From positions 8,784,501-8,848,500 of the forward strand of contig NC_056423.1 in assembly GCF_905147365.1 (NCBI RefSeq): a DNA stretch of 64,000 bases. The letters are read 5' to 3'. The position numbers and the translations under genes are program-made. The notes below the pieces were generated by a model, which saw only the letters and a program-made list of their open reading frames with translations, did no database searches and was not told the origin of the DNA. This DNA comes from Aricia agestis. Lineage: Eukaryota > Arthropoda > Insecta > Lepidoptera > Lycaenidae. This document shows positions 1 to 11,043 of this stretch, in pieces (within the stretch, counting starts at the first letter, position 1; each line of letters starts with the position of its first letter).

Positions 1-9
1 AACGGAAAT

Positions 10-274
10 GAGCCTGATGGAAAGCAACTTCCGTCGCCCATGGCCACTCGCAGCATCAGAAGAGCTGCAGGTGCGTTGCCGGCCTTTTAAGAAGGTATAG
101 GGTATTAGGGGAGGGTAGAGGGTAGGGATGGGGAGAGAAGGGAATAGGGGAGGGTAGGTGATTGGGCCTCCGGTAAACTCACTCCCTCGGCGAAACACAG
201 CGCAAGCGCTGTTTCACGTGGTATTTCTCCGGTCGAGCCGGCCCATTCGTGCCGAAGCATGGCTCTCCCACGTC
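10..274 (-). mobile_element. A-tailed SINE-like repeat, copy A (3' end lost)
   Basis: Read on the minus strand, this begins with the block that in other copies follows the start GTGGGAGAGCC, passes a palindromic AGCGCTTGCGCT segment, runs through a CCCTACCCTCCCC-type minisatellite, and stops in the GGAAGTTGCTTTCCATCAGG block before the expected A-rich tail. At least seven related copies are in this window. No coding function; open frames across it are translations of the repeat. It is a short retroposon-like family; a LINE 3'-end origin is an alternative. Confidence 0.75.
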
Positions 275-435
275 TAGTTTCTATGGTGACCATGCTACGC
301 CTACTACGTACTTACATGCTACGTGTTAAAGTAAAACTATACGTCTTATTAGTAGCGATGAAACCGGTTACAGTCACTGAAAACTTTAACTACAGTTTCT
401 CTTTTAAGTCCCCCAGTGTTATCTTATATCTTATT

Positions 436-456
436 ATATATATATATATATATGAA
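436..456. repeat. (TA)n microsatellite
   Basis: A run of alternating T and A of about 20 bases within AT-rich DNA. The rest of 304-560 shows no recognisable element. Confidence 0.85.
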
Positions 457-570
457 ATTTATGATGAAATTGAACATGAAATTTAGTATATAGGGGGTTT
501 CGGGGGTGATAAATCGATTTAGCTAGGAATCATTTTTAGAAAATGTAATTTTATTTGTGTTTTATAGAAT

Positions 571-598
571 ACCGAGCAAAGCTCGGTCAACTAGCTAG
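571..598 (+). mobile_element. Helitron 3' terminus
   Basis: ACCGAGC-AAA-GCTCGGT is a perfect 7-bp stem with a 3-base loop, followed three bases later by CTAG and again by CTAG then T. A hairpin a few bases before CTRR is the 3' end structure of Helitrons. The 5' portion upstream cannot be delimited, and 600-960 shows nothing else recognised. Confidence 0.6.
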
Positions 599-962
599 TA
601 TTTTAAAAAGCACGTAGCCACGTCGTAATATTTTACAAAGAGCAGAGGGGTCATAATATGAGATTTTTTATAAGGGCGCCCTGATCTACACCAGTTAACC
701 AATTTATTTCTAGGAATCGTGTCTTAGCACTCAATATAAATATTGTGCACCTAACAGTCTACAAAAACATTAATTAATTCAATGGAATTTAATCCCAAGT
801 GCTTAGCAAATAAGATTTGTATTTGCATGTATTAGCTGACGTTGCCCTTCGTTTTAAGATAGAGAAGGGTGTTATAAGATTGACGGGTCTGTCTGGCTTT
901 CTGTTTTAGTAGCATATCTGATCTAACTGATAACTTATAAGGCCTAATCCATTTTAATATTA

Positions 963-1165
963 CTAGCTAACAGCCGAGCTTCGTGAGGGCTCGCGTCGTC
1001 ACACCTTGACTGACTGGTGATGAGTTGATGACACATCTACATATAAAAAACCTTGACTGACTGATGATAACACATCTACATTTAAATAAAAAATTACTAT
1101 GTTTAAGCACAAATCAATAGTTTCTCCGTAAATTGCAAAAGTGCTCAGGTTATGGGATATACTAG
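963..1165 (-). mobile_element. Helitron-like fragment (GAGGGCTCGCGTCGTC family)
   Basis: In reverse orientation the segment ends in CTAG and has an imperfect CGAGC/GCTCG hairpin near that end. A diverged relative lies at 19599-19800 with the same CTTGACTGACTGATGATAA internal block. It directly abuts another short Helitron at 1183. No coding potential seen. Confidence 0.55.
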
Positions 1166-1182
1166 GGCTCGCTTCGCTCGCC

Positions 1183-1383
1183 CTGATAAATGCGAAAGTG
1201 TGTCTGTCTGTTACCTCTTCACGTCCAAACCACTAGACCGATTTTACTGAAATTTGGTGTCGAGATACTTTGAGACCCGGGAAAAAACAAAGAATACTTT
1301 TTATCCTATCCGAAAAAATGTACGGTTCCCGAACGATATACGACTTTTGGCGCAACGGAGTTGCAGCCGTCATGTTGTGCTAG
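1183..1383 (+). mobile_element. Short non-autonomous Helitron (GCGAAAGTGTGTCTG family)
   Basis: This carries the family landmarks in order: AAATGCGAAAGTGTGTCTG, the AACC..CT..ACCGATTTT block, ATACTTTGAG, ATGTACGGTTCCCG, and the terminal GGCGCAACGGAGTTGC hairpin (CGCAAC-GGA-GTTGCG), followed by CTAG. About 20 copies of this family, 150-200 bp long, are spread through the window in both orientations. Non-coding. Confidence 0.7.
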
Positions 1384-1469
1384 TGTCTAAATAAAGCTAC
1401 AAAAATCAAGCGGGATTGCAATCTCGTCATACTGCTTTATGAAGCTTTTTAAGTAACCCTTGAATATTT

Positions 1470-1712
1470 GTGAGTGGTTGACCAAAAAGGGAAATCAAGG
1501 TAAATATTATTTTGATTTTGAGTGAATCGCGTTTGAAGTTTCGTGTAGAAACAAGTTAGATCAGATATGCTACAAGAACTGCCTCGGTTCACAAAAAATG
1601 CATAAAAAAACGACGGCACCTAAAATATTCTGGTTACACCAAAACAAAGCTAAAAGACCATGGAATAAAAAAAATCCAATCCCTTCAGTTCCCTTTTTGG
1701 TCAACCACTCAC
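1470..1712. mobile_element. MITE with 24-bp perfect TIRs and 6-bp duplication
   Basis: The first and last 24 bases (1470-1493 and 1689-1712) are exact inverted complements starting GTGAGTGGTTGACC. ATATTT flanks both sides (1464-1469 and 1713-1718), consistent with a 6-bp target duplication. The 195-bp interior has no coding potential. I cannot assign a superfamily; a 6-bp duplication fits few well-known ones. Confidence 0.7.
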
Positions 1713-2125
1713 ATATTTTATATAAAACTACGAAGAAAAAACTACGACTGCAATTTGTACGACTGTAGTCTCTATTCGCATGTTCAAATGTTTAAAAAGT
1801 CAACGTTTAAATCTGGTCGAGCAGGTTTGTCGATTGCTTCTTTCATTGACAATTTGAGTGATTGTAGGTGAAACAGAAATACAGTTTTATAGTGACGTAT
1901 ATTGCCGTTCACGTCCAAACACCTCTCTTGTTCGAACAATCGGGGTTTTTCACTTATTTGCACAGGTCAGTGGAAAATATACTACACTATATTTGCACTG
2001 GTCAATAAACTGGGTTCAAGTTTACTTCAAGTTTAAGTAAAACTATATTATATACAAATGTAAGGTATCTTAGGAAGTATTATAATTTATAGTATCTTTA
2101 TTGCTGAGGAATATGGCATTTAAAT

Positions 2126-2645
2126 TCTCATATTATTATATTATAAAACAAAGTCGCTTATTTTCCCTCATGTCCCTTTGTTCCCTTTAATATTTAAAAC
2201 TACGCAACGGATTTTAGTGATTCTTTCAGTGTTAGATAGCCCATTTATCGAGGAAGGTTATAGGCTATATTTTATCATGCCAAGACTAATAGGAGCGAAG
2301 AAATAGAGGAAAATGTGGAAAAAACGAGGAAAATTATTTGAAAGGTCTAACTTGAACGCGCTAATCTCAGCAACTACTGGTCCAATTTGAAAAATTATTT
2401 CAGTGTTAGATAGCCCATTTATTGAGCTGAAGCTGAGAGAAGGCTATATTTTATCATGATAATACTAATAGGAGAATGTGGAAAAAACGGGGGAAAATTT
2501 TGAAAGGGTTTATCTCGCGAACTACTTAAGCAATTTTTATGTTATTTGGCACAGATAAGAAGTAGACCACGTGAAGGATCATAGGCTATCGATTTTTCAG
2601 TGGCCATATATTTTATACCCGTGCGACGCCGGGGCGGGTCGCTAG
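2126..2645 (+). mobile_element. Helitron with internal repeats (CGGGTCGCTAG end)
   Basis: Starts near TC with a TTATAAAACAAAGTCGC block and contains two units of the GTTAGATAGCCCATTTAT / GACTAATAGGAGCGAAG motif. It ends GGGCGGGTCGCTAG followed by T. The same arrangement, inverted, is seen at 53683-54193. Non-coding, so any transposition would depend on an autonomous Helitron elsewhere. Confidence 0.75.
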
Positions 2646-3396
2646 TTTCGAATATTGAAATTAAAATTATTCGTCTTTTACTGTAATGTGTACTCCATAA
2701 AGGCCTTGTACGGTCTTCCCAAGCGATACATAAATAAAATTTGTTTTTTAGAAATATCATCAGACACCAACATGAAAACAATTCATTCAAAGACAATACA
2801 ATATTTTTTGGGGGTAAAAGGGTTCCGCCATCATAAAGGTTTGAGAACCGCTGGTGTAGGATTTAGGTACAGTTAAGGTCTTCCGTGTCTAAAAATATTC
2901 CAGTTATCTTTTGTAGTAATAAATAAAAAGATACATAAAGTAGGTAAACCTGTAGATAAAAACTGTAAAATTGTGCTAACAAGTACTTCCGAATCAGATT
3001 GCATCAGTAAACAAAATGTAAATATTTATGAAAAATGATTGAATTCTGTTAAAAAAATACTCAGATATTCGCAATTACAGTTTTTTATCTATCACTATCT
3101 CACAAAACGAAATTTTAAATTAATTGAATATGGTGCATATTTCCAACTAGCGTTCTACGATTAATATTTTTAATACCACACTCAAATCTACTCCGGAATA
3201 AGTGGAGAAAAACTTCCCTAGCACGATTACCCCATACCTGTGTTTACACACCAAATGCACTGGGTATTAATTAATTTTCCAATAAGTGTTGCACTTTCAG
3301 TTTTCATTAGAGCTCGCTCCGTGGAAGTGTTTATTAAATTATGCAATATATTGCTTCTGTATGCGATTATCATCATCATTTTAGGAGAATTTATGC
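2646..3396. other. No gene or element recognised
   Basis: AT-rich sequence. Only short open frames occur and none resembles a known protein. Confidence 0.5.
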
Positions 3397-3575
3397 GAAA
3401 TGATGATTTGTGAGTAATGCATTGTTTCTTGGCTCTTGTCTAATATAAGTTTGCCATTGTCCTTATATCAGCCACGAAACTAAAATGATATGTAGGTGAA
3501 ATGATGATTTGTGAGTTCTTGCATTGCCTGATATTCTTGCCATTGTACAATATATCAGGCACGAAACTAAATGAT
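3397..3575. repeat. Degenerate tandem duplication, period about 101 bp
   Basis: GAAATGATGATTTGTGAG occurs at 3397 and again at 3498. Both are followed by a TTGCCATTGT block and by a TATATCAG(C/G)CACGAAACTAAA block. The second unit is slightly shorter. Confidence 0.7.
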
Positions 3576-3602
3576 GAAACTTAAGGACGAGTATTTCTAA
3601 CC

Positions 3603-3814
3603 GGCGTGAAACAGCGCTTGCGCTGTGTTTCGCCGAGTGAGTGAGTTTACCGGAGGTCCAATCCCCTACCCTATTTCCTTCCCTACCCTCGCCTATTCCC
3701 TTCCCTTCCCTACCCTCAGCAGCTCTTCTGATGCTGCGAGTGTCCATGGGCAACGGAAGTTGCTTTCCATCAGGTGACCCGTTTGCTCGTTTGCCCCCTT
3801 ATTTCATTAAAAAA
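3603..3814 (+). mobile_element. A-tailed SINE-like repeat, copy B (5' truncated)
   Basis: Begins inside the AGCGCTTGCGCTGTG palindrome, passes the pyrimidine minisatellite and TCTTCTGATGCTGCGAGTG, and ends GTTTGCCCCCTTATTTCATT plus an A run. Missing the GTGGGAGAGCC start, so 5' truncated, as expected for a reverse-transcribed element. 3815-4224 shows nothing recognised. Confidence 0.75.
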
Positions 3815-4224
3815 ATATATAGAGTTTACTGTAGAAGTAGGAACTTTCTAAGAGAAATTTTTGACTCCTATATTTCTGTTTATTACTTTTGTTTCATCCA
3901 GGGGCTAGTTCATTTTTCTACCCAAAAAATCATCAGAAAATATTAAGCTGTATTCCATTGGAAAGGCTCTTCTTGGGAAGCTAACTGTTTTCAAAATGTA
4001 AGCCTCATAAACAGGAGTCAAGCTATCTTGGCCGGACGCCAGCTCTTAAAACAATACAAACGCATACCGCCAATAAATACCCGTAGTTACCACAATAAGG
4101 GCCGCACCACACGGTTAGACAACGTTAATATTTGTCAAACGCATGTGTGCGCGGACCCTTTTTATTTACGGGATCGACGTGATAGTACTGATAAAGTGAT
4201 ACGAACTAAATCGTGCAGAAAATA

Positions 4225-4600
4225 ATCAGCCAAGTGCGAGTCGGACTCGCGCACGAAGGGTTCCGTACCATTATCACAGAATAGATAATAGTAGGTACAA
4301 GCCATTATAGAGAAAAATTAGGGCAAAATTTTTGTTTTTTTTATATGGGAGCCCCTTTTAATTTTTTAATTTTTATTAATATTATTATCAAATATTAAAG
4401 TACATATAAAACTAAGGATTGTGTGAAAAATTTAAGTACCTACCTACCTTTTGCTATTATTGATATAAAGCAAAAAAGTCCAAAACTCTCTAGCTACTAC
4501 CGTTCTTGAGTTACGGCCTGGAGACAGACAAACAGACGGACAGACATCGAAGTCTCAGTAATAGGGTCCCGTTTTTACCCTTTGGGTACGGAACCCTAAA
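4225..4600 (-). mobile_element. GGGTTCCGTACC / CGAGTCCGACTCG repeat
   Basis: Reverse copy of the repeat that interrupts, and is interrupted at, several sites here. It contains the palindrome GCGAGTCCGACTCGC and the ends GGGTTCCGTACC and GGTACGGAACCC, which are inverted complements. Non-coding. Class unknown to me; the inverted GGGTTCCGTACC ends suggest a DNA transposon derivative. Confidence 0.65.
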
Positions 4601-4624
4601 AAAGAGTAAAATAAAATATAAACC

Positions 4625-4815
4625 TTTTATAAGTGCGAAAGTGTGTCTGTCTGTTTCTTCACGCTTAAACCGCTGAACCGATTTTGATAGAATTTGGTAT
4701 GGAGATACTTTAAGTCCAGGGAAAGCATATAGGATACTTTTTATCCTAGAAAAATGTACGGTTCCCGCGCGATAAACGATATTTTGCGCGGCGGAGTTGC
4801 GGGCATCAACTGGTA
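4625..4815 (+). mobile_element. Short non-autonomous Helitron (GCGAAAGTG family)
   Basis: All internal landmarks are present from AAGTGCGAAAGTGTGTCTG to GGCGGAGTTGCGGGC, but the final CTAG has become CTGG, so the 3' signal is decayed. Confidence 0.65.
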
Positions 4816-4833
4816 GTTTATTATGTTGTAGTT

Positions 4834-5423
4834 CAGAGGTTCCCAAAATTATTTTGTCCACCGCCCACTTTAAGAACAAATTATGTTTTAGCGCCCCCAT
4901 TGATTCAATTTAAAATGCATCCAGATGAAATAAATAACCCCCCAAGCCTCTACACAACGCCCCATTTTTTTTCTGGGTCCCACACCGCCCCCCTTCAGAC
5001 CTTTAGCGCCCACAAGGGGGCGCTATCGCCCACTTTAGTAAAGGCTAAAATGTAGTTTTTAGACTATGTTAATAAAGACAAAACTTGCTGAATTCTCACT
5101 CTGAAGAATAAATAATCTAACTTAACACAAAAATATAATGATAGATAGAGTAAAATGATATCTTATATTTTAAGTAGGTCGTATTTATGATTTATGTGAG
5201 TCTTTCCCAAAGTGGGCGATAACGCCCCCTGTGGATGCTGAAGGTCTTAAGGGGGCGTTGTGGGACCCAGAAAAAAAATGGGGGCGTTATGTAGAGGCTT
5301 GGGGGTGATTTATTTCATCTAGTTATATCTTTGTCTATTATTCATCTATTGAAATAAAGGGGGCGCTAAAACATAATTTGCTCTCAAAGGGAGCAGTAGA
5401 CAAAATAACTTTGGGAACCCCTG
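4834..5423. mobile_element. Palindromic hAT-like non-autonomous element
   Basis: The ends CAGAGGTTCCCAAA and TTTGGGAACCCCTG are inverted complements with one mismatch and start with the CAG typical of many hAT elements. The two arms (about 4834-5035 and 5208-5423) are long inverted copies rich in GGGGGCG, separated by a 170-bp AT-rich spacer. Flanking 8-mers match only weakly. Non-coding. Confidence 0.65.
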
Positions 5424-6559
5424 ATTTATATTTAACATTGCTTATATTTAGAAGTAAATAAGTGCCACTCAAGCCTAAGTAGCATTAATAAGATTACCGA
5501 ATGCCTTCGCGATAATTTAAGCATTCAAATCGGGACTTAAATCGAATAAGCAAATTACTTATCGAATAAAATTAACCTCATTTTGTATTCCTTCCGTATC
5601 CTTGGAGCAGTTTTTATTCCTCTAAACCGGTTAGGGCTAGCAGGCACCTGTTTTTGCCCAAAAATAGGGTGCCACCCCTAAGCTTAGGGCTGTCAAAATT
5701 ACGACCAATTGTAATAATTTAATGTTGCGTGATTGACAATTGGCTTAGCCCTATTTGGTTTTGTGATTACTGTTTGTTAGTGCGGCAGATGCGGTAATAT
5801 GATAATCATCAGCCTACATCTGTTTTATTCAAACCATTTAACAACATTTAAAAATAAACTTTTATAATATAAAAAGAAATCCTATAAAACATGTTATAAA
5901 ATATGGTATACGTGCTGTTTCGTCAAGTCTTTTCAAAATTTTTTCTACGCAAAATATTAAAGTCAACTCATATTTAAACGATACCAATATCACTTTTAAT
6001 TTAGTTGTATTATAAAGTAGATGACCCGGTGAACTTCGTATATATATATATATATATATATATATACTACCTAGACTTCTACGAATATTTCAAGACTAAA
6101 GCACAACTTAAGTAGGTAGGTAGCCAAAGCAGTTCAGCGGTTCTCGAGTTTTAACGTGACTAACAACAAATTTTAAAATTTAAATTACAATGTGTGTTTG
6201 CGACCTCGATCGTGGGAATCACAGACACAAAAGATTTTCAATGTTATGCGACAGCCGGATGCCGCTTGGGGTTTGCTGGATAAGCCAACGTCTGCAAATG
6301 TTATTCTGTCAAAGATTTAAATGTCTCTCTTTCATCAGGTTATTTCATCTCAAACTGTGAAATACCCAGGAATTAAACAATTTGAAGTTTCTCTGAATTT
6401 GCTTCTGGGGACTTAATAGAGCAAATTCGTCGTAAATTTTATAACTAGGAAGTTAATCAGTCAACGGTTCGCTTGGGAATACCGAGTTGAGCCAGATCCG
6501 GGCAAGTTTTTAATTGCAACTCTACTGCAACTTCGATCGTGTTACTTCATCATTTAAGG
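5424..6559. other. Mostly unassigned AT-rich sequence
   Basis: Holds a (TA)n run at about 6040-6066 next to a truncated CCGGGTCA-type Helitron end, and at 6185-6285 a fragment of the CGATCGTGGGAAT / GCGACAGCCGG repeat also seen near 38760 and 47830. No gene recognised. Confidence 0.5.
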
Positions 6560-7024
6560 CAGTGGTTCTTAACCGGTCTGCGGACCACTGGTGGACCACC
6601 AGTGGTCCATAGGTCCAGAGGTATTCCGAGTGGTCCGCGAACTCATCCTAATAATACGTGAGAATTCAGAAGTTAGTAAAGAGTATACAGTCACAAAAAT
6701 CACATTAAATTAAAATGTAACTTTCAGATTTTTGCCAAATGAAAAATGAGTGATAATTTTATATAATTTACCGCCGTACTCAGAGACATTAAGTTATGAT
6801 TAACCTTCAATTAAATGAAGAGTTTGACAGATAATGTGTGGAGCTTATGTCAAAATTTTGAATTAATTACACTTAAGTAATTAATGTTCCACTCTGAGTG
6901 CGGCAGTTAGTGCTTGTTTTCTTTATCAAACCACCCTTAATTTAGGTAAACCAACAGGGTCGTCCCCGGCAAGATCAACATTTGGTAAGATGGTCCCTCA
7001 TGACTAAAAGGTTAAGAACCACTG
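6560..7024. mobile_element. hAT-like element with 8-bp duplication
   Basis: TIRs CAGTGGTTCTTAACC and GGTTAAGAACCACTG are exact inverted complements. The flanks are ATTTAAGG (6552-6559) and ATCTAAGG (7025-7032), an 8-bp duplication with one mismatch, as expected for hAT transposition. No transposase frame remains. A smaller MITE lies inside it (about 6775-6912). Confidence 0.8.
6775..6912. mobile_element. MITE of the CTCAGAGACATTAA family, nested
   Basis: Ends are CCGCCGTACTCAGAGAC and the inverted CACTCTGAGTGCGGCAG. Related copies are at about 39345-39472 and, partially, 25480-25570 and 24938-24970. It lies wholly inside the hAT-like element, so it probably inserted later. Confidence 0.6.
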
Positions 7025-7117
7025 ATCTAAGGGGTGTTATACTTTGACGAAATTGCGATTTTCTTTCCAGTCTATTATAATATATAATGAAACAATACAA
7101 CCGAGATATGAAAATAT

Positions 7118-7435
7118 ACTAGATGACCCCCGCAACTCCGTTGCGCCAAAATTATTTATCGCGCAGGAACCAGGTATTTCCGGGATCAAAATTATCCTAT
7201 GTCCTTTCCCGGGACTCAAAGTATCCTATACCAAACAAAAAAACCGGTTCAGCGGTTTGGACATGAAGTAAAAGACACACAGACATTATTGGTATGGATT
7301 CACGTCTTGCTGTGTTTGTTGCCAAAAAAGAAACGGCTGGTCCGATTTTTTTTGTGCTTATCCTGCAGATTCGCGTCTCGGTAAAAGACTTTTTATCCCG
7401 GAAAAATTTACGGTTCCCGCACGATAACGGACTTG
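7118..7435 (-). mobile_element. Short Helitron, minus copy plus a plus-strand fragment
   Basis: 7118-7290 is a reverse copy beginning at CTAG with CGCAACTCCGTTGCG, ending in GACACACAGACA. From about 7370 to 7435 a separate plus-strand piece of the same family follows (TTTATCCCGGAAAAAT then GGTTCCCGCACGATAA). The two pieces are in opposite orientation. Confidence 0.6.
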
Positions 7436-8250
7436 CTTATTAAATATACAGAAAAGACGTTATTCACAAGAAAAGAAGAAAAATTCGCCGTCACTCACCC
7501 CTATTGTGGTCCACAATTATCGCCAAATTCAATATGGTGACCGTTATTTCTTTGCAAAATATTTGTCGAAATTCTAAGGGTCCGGAATCCAACGCGGTAA
7601 AGGATATCCAATCTATTTATCCCTTAAGAGCTTCTAAGATCAAATGCCAGATAGTATCTTTTAGGAAAAAACGGGAGATTTCTGAGAATAAATTGTTTAA
7701 GTAAGGACATGTGCGAAATTTACAATGTGTTTTATTTTTGTTTATTTATATTGTGATCGGATTTACTATTCTTATCGTCATAATATGCTTGTACTAAAAA
7801 TAAAAGGCATAAACATACCAAAAATGCTAGCTTCATTATCTAAAAAAAAGCAGAAAGTAGCAAAGAGAATCCAAATTGGTGGACATTTACACTTACACAA
7901 AACCTAAAACCAAATAAGCCTGAGTTGTGTAGGTGTAGCGTTTACCAAACGTGTTTGGACACTGGTGTTTGCGATTTGGTTGTCCATGACACTGGTAAAC
8001 CTTTAGCCGAAATTGGTTAGCCATTCGGCTAAATTACGAAATAAATGGAAAAAACTTTTCCTTTATCGTTGATTCCGACGAAAAGGCACCTGTTTTGGGA
8101 CGTTACTTTTATTTCTTGAATATTTAACGTTTTCCTCTTTAAAGGATTATATATCTGAGAAATTAAAATCTTCAACTTTGGAACGATATTCTATAAAACT
8201 TAAATGAAAGTTTGCTAGAATATGCCACGAGCCATCTAGTATAACAAAAC
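7436..8250. other. No gene or element recognised
   Basis: AT-rich spacer with short open frames of no recognisable family. Confidence 0.45.
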
Positions 8251-8254
8251 TAAA

Positions 8255-8340
8255 TACTTTAGGGTGTGTATGTGTCCCTTATATTGTAGATTTCGCTGTA
8301 AAATGGGGAAAATCTAAAGTATTATCACTAATGACGATTA
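8255..8340. mobile_element. Short MITE of the GTGTGTATGTGTCCC family
   Basis: ATACTTTAGGGTGTGTATGTG at one end and AAAGTATTATCACTAA at the other match the ends of the MITE at 63475-63957. This copy is much shorter internally. It is immediately followed by a SINE-like repeat. Confidence 0.5.
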
Positions 8341-8348
8341 ATGAAGAC

Positions 8349-8577
8349 GTGGGAGAGCCATGCTTCGGCACGAATGGGCCGGCTCGACCGGAGAAATACT
8401 ACGTTCTCACAGAAAACCGGCGTGGAACAGCGCTTGCGCTGTGTTTGGCCGAGTGAGTGAGTTTACCGGAGGCCCAATCCCCTACCCTATTCCCTTCCCT
8501 AGTGTCCATGGGCGACGGAAGTTGCTTTCCATCAGGTGACCCGTTTGCTGGTTTGCCCCCTTATTTCATAAAAAAAA
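8349..8577 (+). mobile_element. A-tailed SINE-like repeat, copy C
   Basis: Runs from GACGTGGGAGAGCCATGC through CGGCACGAATGGGCCGGC and the palindrome, a short pyrimidine minisatellite (one unit only), then GGGCGACGGAAGTTGC and the CCCCCTTATTTCAT-A(n) end. Loss of most minisatellite units and of the GATGCTGCGAG block makes it shorter than copy F. Confidence 0.75.
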
Positions 8578-8775
8578 TAGTTTTGTTATATCCTGTAGAG
8601 TGTAGACTGTAGTGTAGATGAAAAGAAAATTGTGCCTACATCTGTAGCATAAAGTTAATATACCTAGCGGCTAGCAGGTACCTATAATGTTAAGTTTATG
8701 ATCTGTAGTAAGCGTATCATCAGAGAAAATTCAGACCAGAAGGTGGAGCCGCGAATATGTATGACGATAGTGTTT

Positions 8776-9235
8776 GGGGTTCCGTACCCAAAGGGTAAAA
8801 ACGGGACCCTATTACTGAGACTTCGATGTCTGTCCATCTGTCCGTCTGTCAGTCTGTCTCCAGGCTCTATGTCAAGAACTCCTATAGCTAGACATATGAA
8901 ATTTTCTCAGATTGTAGGTATATATCTGTTGCCGCTATAACAACAAATACTAAAAACAAAATATAATTAATATTTAAGGGGGGCTCCCATACAACAAACG
9001 TATTTGTTATTGGCATTTTTTGCTCGATATCAATAATGGTAACAGGTAGGCTCTTGAAATTTTCACAAAGTCCATGATTACATATTTTGTTATTTATTAA
9101 GTAATAAAAATAATAAAATCAAATAAAAAATTAAGGAGGGCTCCTATACGAAAAGCACACTTTTTGGCTAATTTTTGCTCTATAACGGTACGGAACCCTT
9201 CGTGAGCGAGTCCGACTCGCACTTGGCCGATTATT
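8776..9235 (+). mobile_element. GGGTTCCGTACC repeat, uninterrupted copy
   Basis: Full-length reference copy: starts GGGGTTCCGTACC, continues CTTCGATGTCTGTCC, CTATAGCTAGAC, TGTTGCCGCTATAACAAC, two GGGGGGCTCCCATAC-like blocks, then GGTACGGAACCCTTCG, GCGAGTCCGACTCGC and ACTTGGCCGATT. At about 8911-8926 it contains the uninterrupted counterpart of the site occupied by the LINE at 28033-33316. Confidence 0.7.
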
Positions 9236-9830
9236 TTTATACAATTTGGGGCCGTCTATGGCCAGTTCGCCCATATCCTTTTTTGTATTGTATGACGTGT
9301 GATGATGGTGTCAAGTCAACGTTTCCATTTCATAAAAATGCGTTCGTAGAAATCGTTTAGCGTGACGTTCACTTCATTGGACATATTATTTCGCGCCGAT
9401 TTTGCCGAAACCGCGAAATCTTTCACGCCAAAGGTAAGTACCTCGCGTTCAGTTAATTAAAACCAAACTTGCAATTTAAACTCCCGTAAAGCCAACATTA
9501 AAGTGCTTAACAAATTGTTATGAAACTTTGCTCACGTTCATTCATAATATTTATATGCGAAAGTTTCCCTCTTCTGAGACTTCTATGAATATATTAGGAG
9601 TACATGTAACTCGCGTGCAATACTAATCTTCAGGTTTAGCTGGTTTATTGGCAAACTTCATCATACGACCTACATTCCTAAGTTTTAATTGCTAATATTA
9701 TTAGGAATCACAAAACCTACTACCGATTGTTTAAAAGCAATTACATAAAGGCATAGACGCAAGTAAAACAGACATGGCATGTGGAGGCAAAAAAATGGGA
9801 TGGAATTGAATCCATCCATACAGTTTACTT
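9236..9830. other. No gene or element recognised
   Basis: Sequence not obviously repeated elsewhere in the window. No supported open frame. Confidence 0.45.
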
Positions 9831-10012
9831 AATATCATAAATGCGAAAGTTTGTCAGTCTGTTTTCTCTTCACGCCCAAACCGCTGAACCAATTTCGCTT
9901 AAATTTGGTATGCAGCTACTTTAAATCCCGGGAAAGGACATGGGATACTTTTTATCCCGGAAAAATGTACGGTTCCCGCGCGATAAACTAATTTTGGCGC
10001 AATGGAGATGCT
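9831..10012 (+). mobile_element. Short Helitron (GCGAAAGTG family), 3' truncated
   Basis: AAATGCGAAAGTTTGTCAG to GGCGCAATGGAG; the hairpin's second arm and the CTAG end are missing. Confidence 0.65.
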
Positions 10013-11043
10013 CCTCCTTGTCTCACTAAAAGGGGTGACAGACGTGCGAGTAAGTACGCGGACTTATGGCTCGACGATCTTAATCGCCTGTGCGTCTGTG
10101 GGCCACGAGCCGCGAGCCTGGGGGCATGGTAATCCAGTGTGAGCGATTCTCGTGTGTCACCGACGCGAGCCGAGTAAGTTCGCGAACTTAAAACCTGCGT
10201 GCTTTAAGTTCGTACGTCTATCAGGCCTTTTAAGCCCCATGGTGCTCCACTCCCCACTTAAGGGAGAGTTGCGGGTACTTAAATAGAAACTATCGCAACT
10301 CTACCAGCGATCGTCATATCCTCAGGATTGAAATCTTTGGCCAAAGTGAATTTAACTAAACGTCTATAGACGCCTTAGTTGATGTAATCCATTAATAAGA
10401 TTAAGTTCTTTGTAATATTATTTGGCATGGCTTCATTCTGAAAAGACAATAATAAGAAGTGAAGTCCATGTGTTTTTTTTTCTTACAATTAAAATTTTGA
10501 AGTTAAGAGTGCTTTTTGTGTCAGCTTACTACAGGATATTAAGGAGGTACAAAAAAAGTTGGAGTTACAACTTGAAAGAATCAGCGTACCAACGAAAAAA
10601 GTGATAAAAAAGTGCATGACCCCAAAACGACACGTTCCAAAAATTCTGCGAAATCCTCAGAGCTCGCACTGTATAAAATGCATTATTTGCCGAACACCGC
10701 ATCACGTGCACTGAAATAGCTGATGCAGCATTAGGTAGCGTGGATCAGCTCTGAAATTGAACGAATTGCTCGATTGACTCACTCCTCGCGAGCTCGCGAA
10801 AGGCGAGTATTTTATTGGCGACAGCCCTATGTTTACGTTCAGGGCTGGCAAAATCTAGAGTCCTAGATATTGCTCGCAAATTTCGCAGTAAGAGTGATAT
10901 TTCCGCATTAAAACTGTCCTATAGTCCTTACCCGGTAGTAAAAGTATGTACATGCCAAGTTGCACCTAAATCGGTTCAGCTGTTTGAGCGTGAAGAAGTT
11001 ACTACTCACAAATATGTCGCGGTAATCTTCGTTTTAATATGAA
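10013..11043. other. No gene or element recognised
   Basis: Includes a moderately GC-rich part (10040-10240) with scattered CGCGAGCC and TAAGT(T/A)CGCG motifs. No clear TIRs and no plausible protein. Confidence 0.4.
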
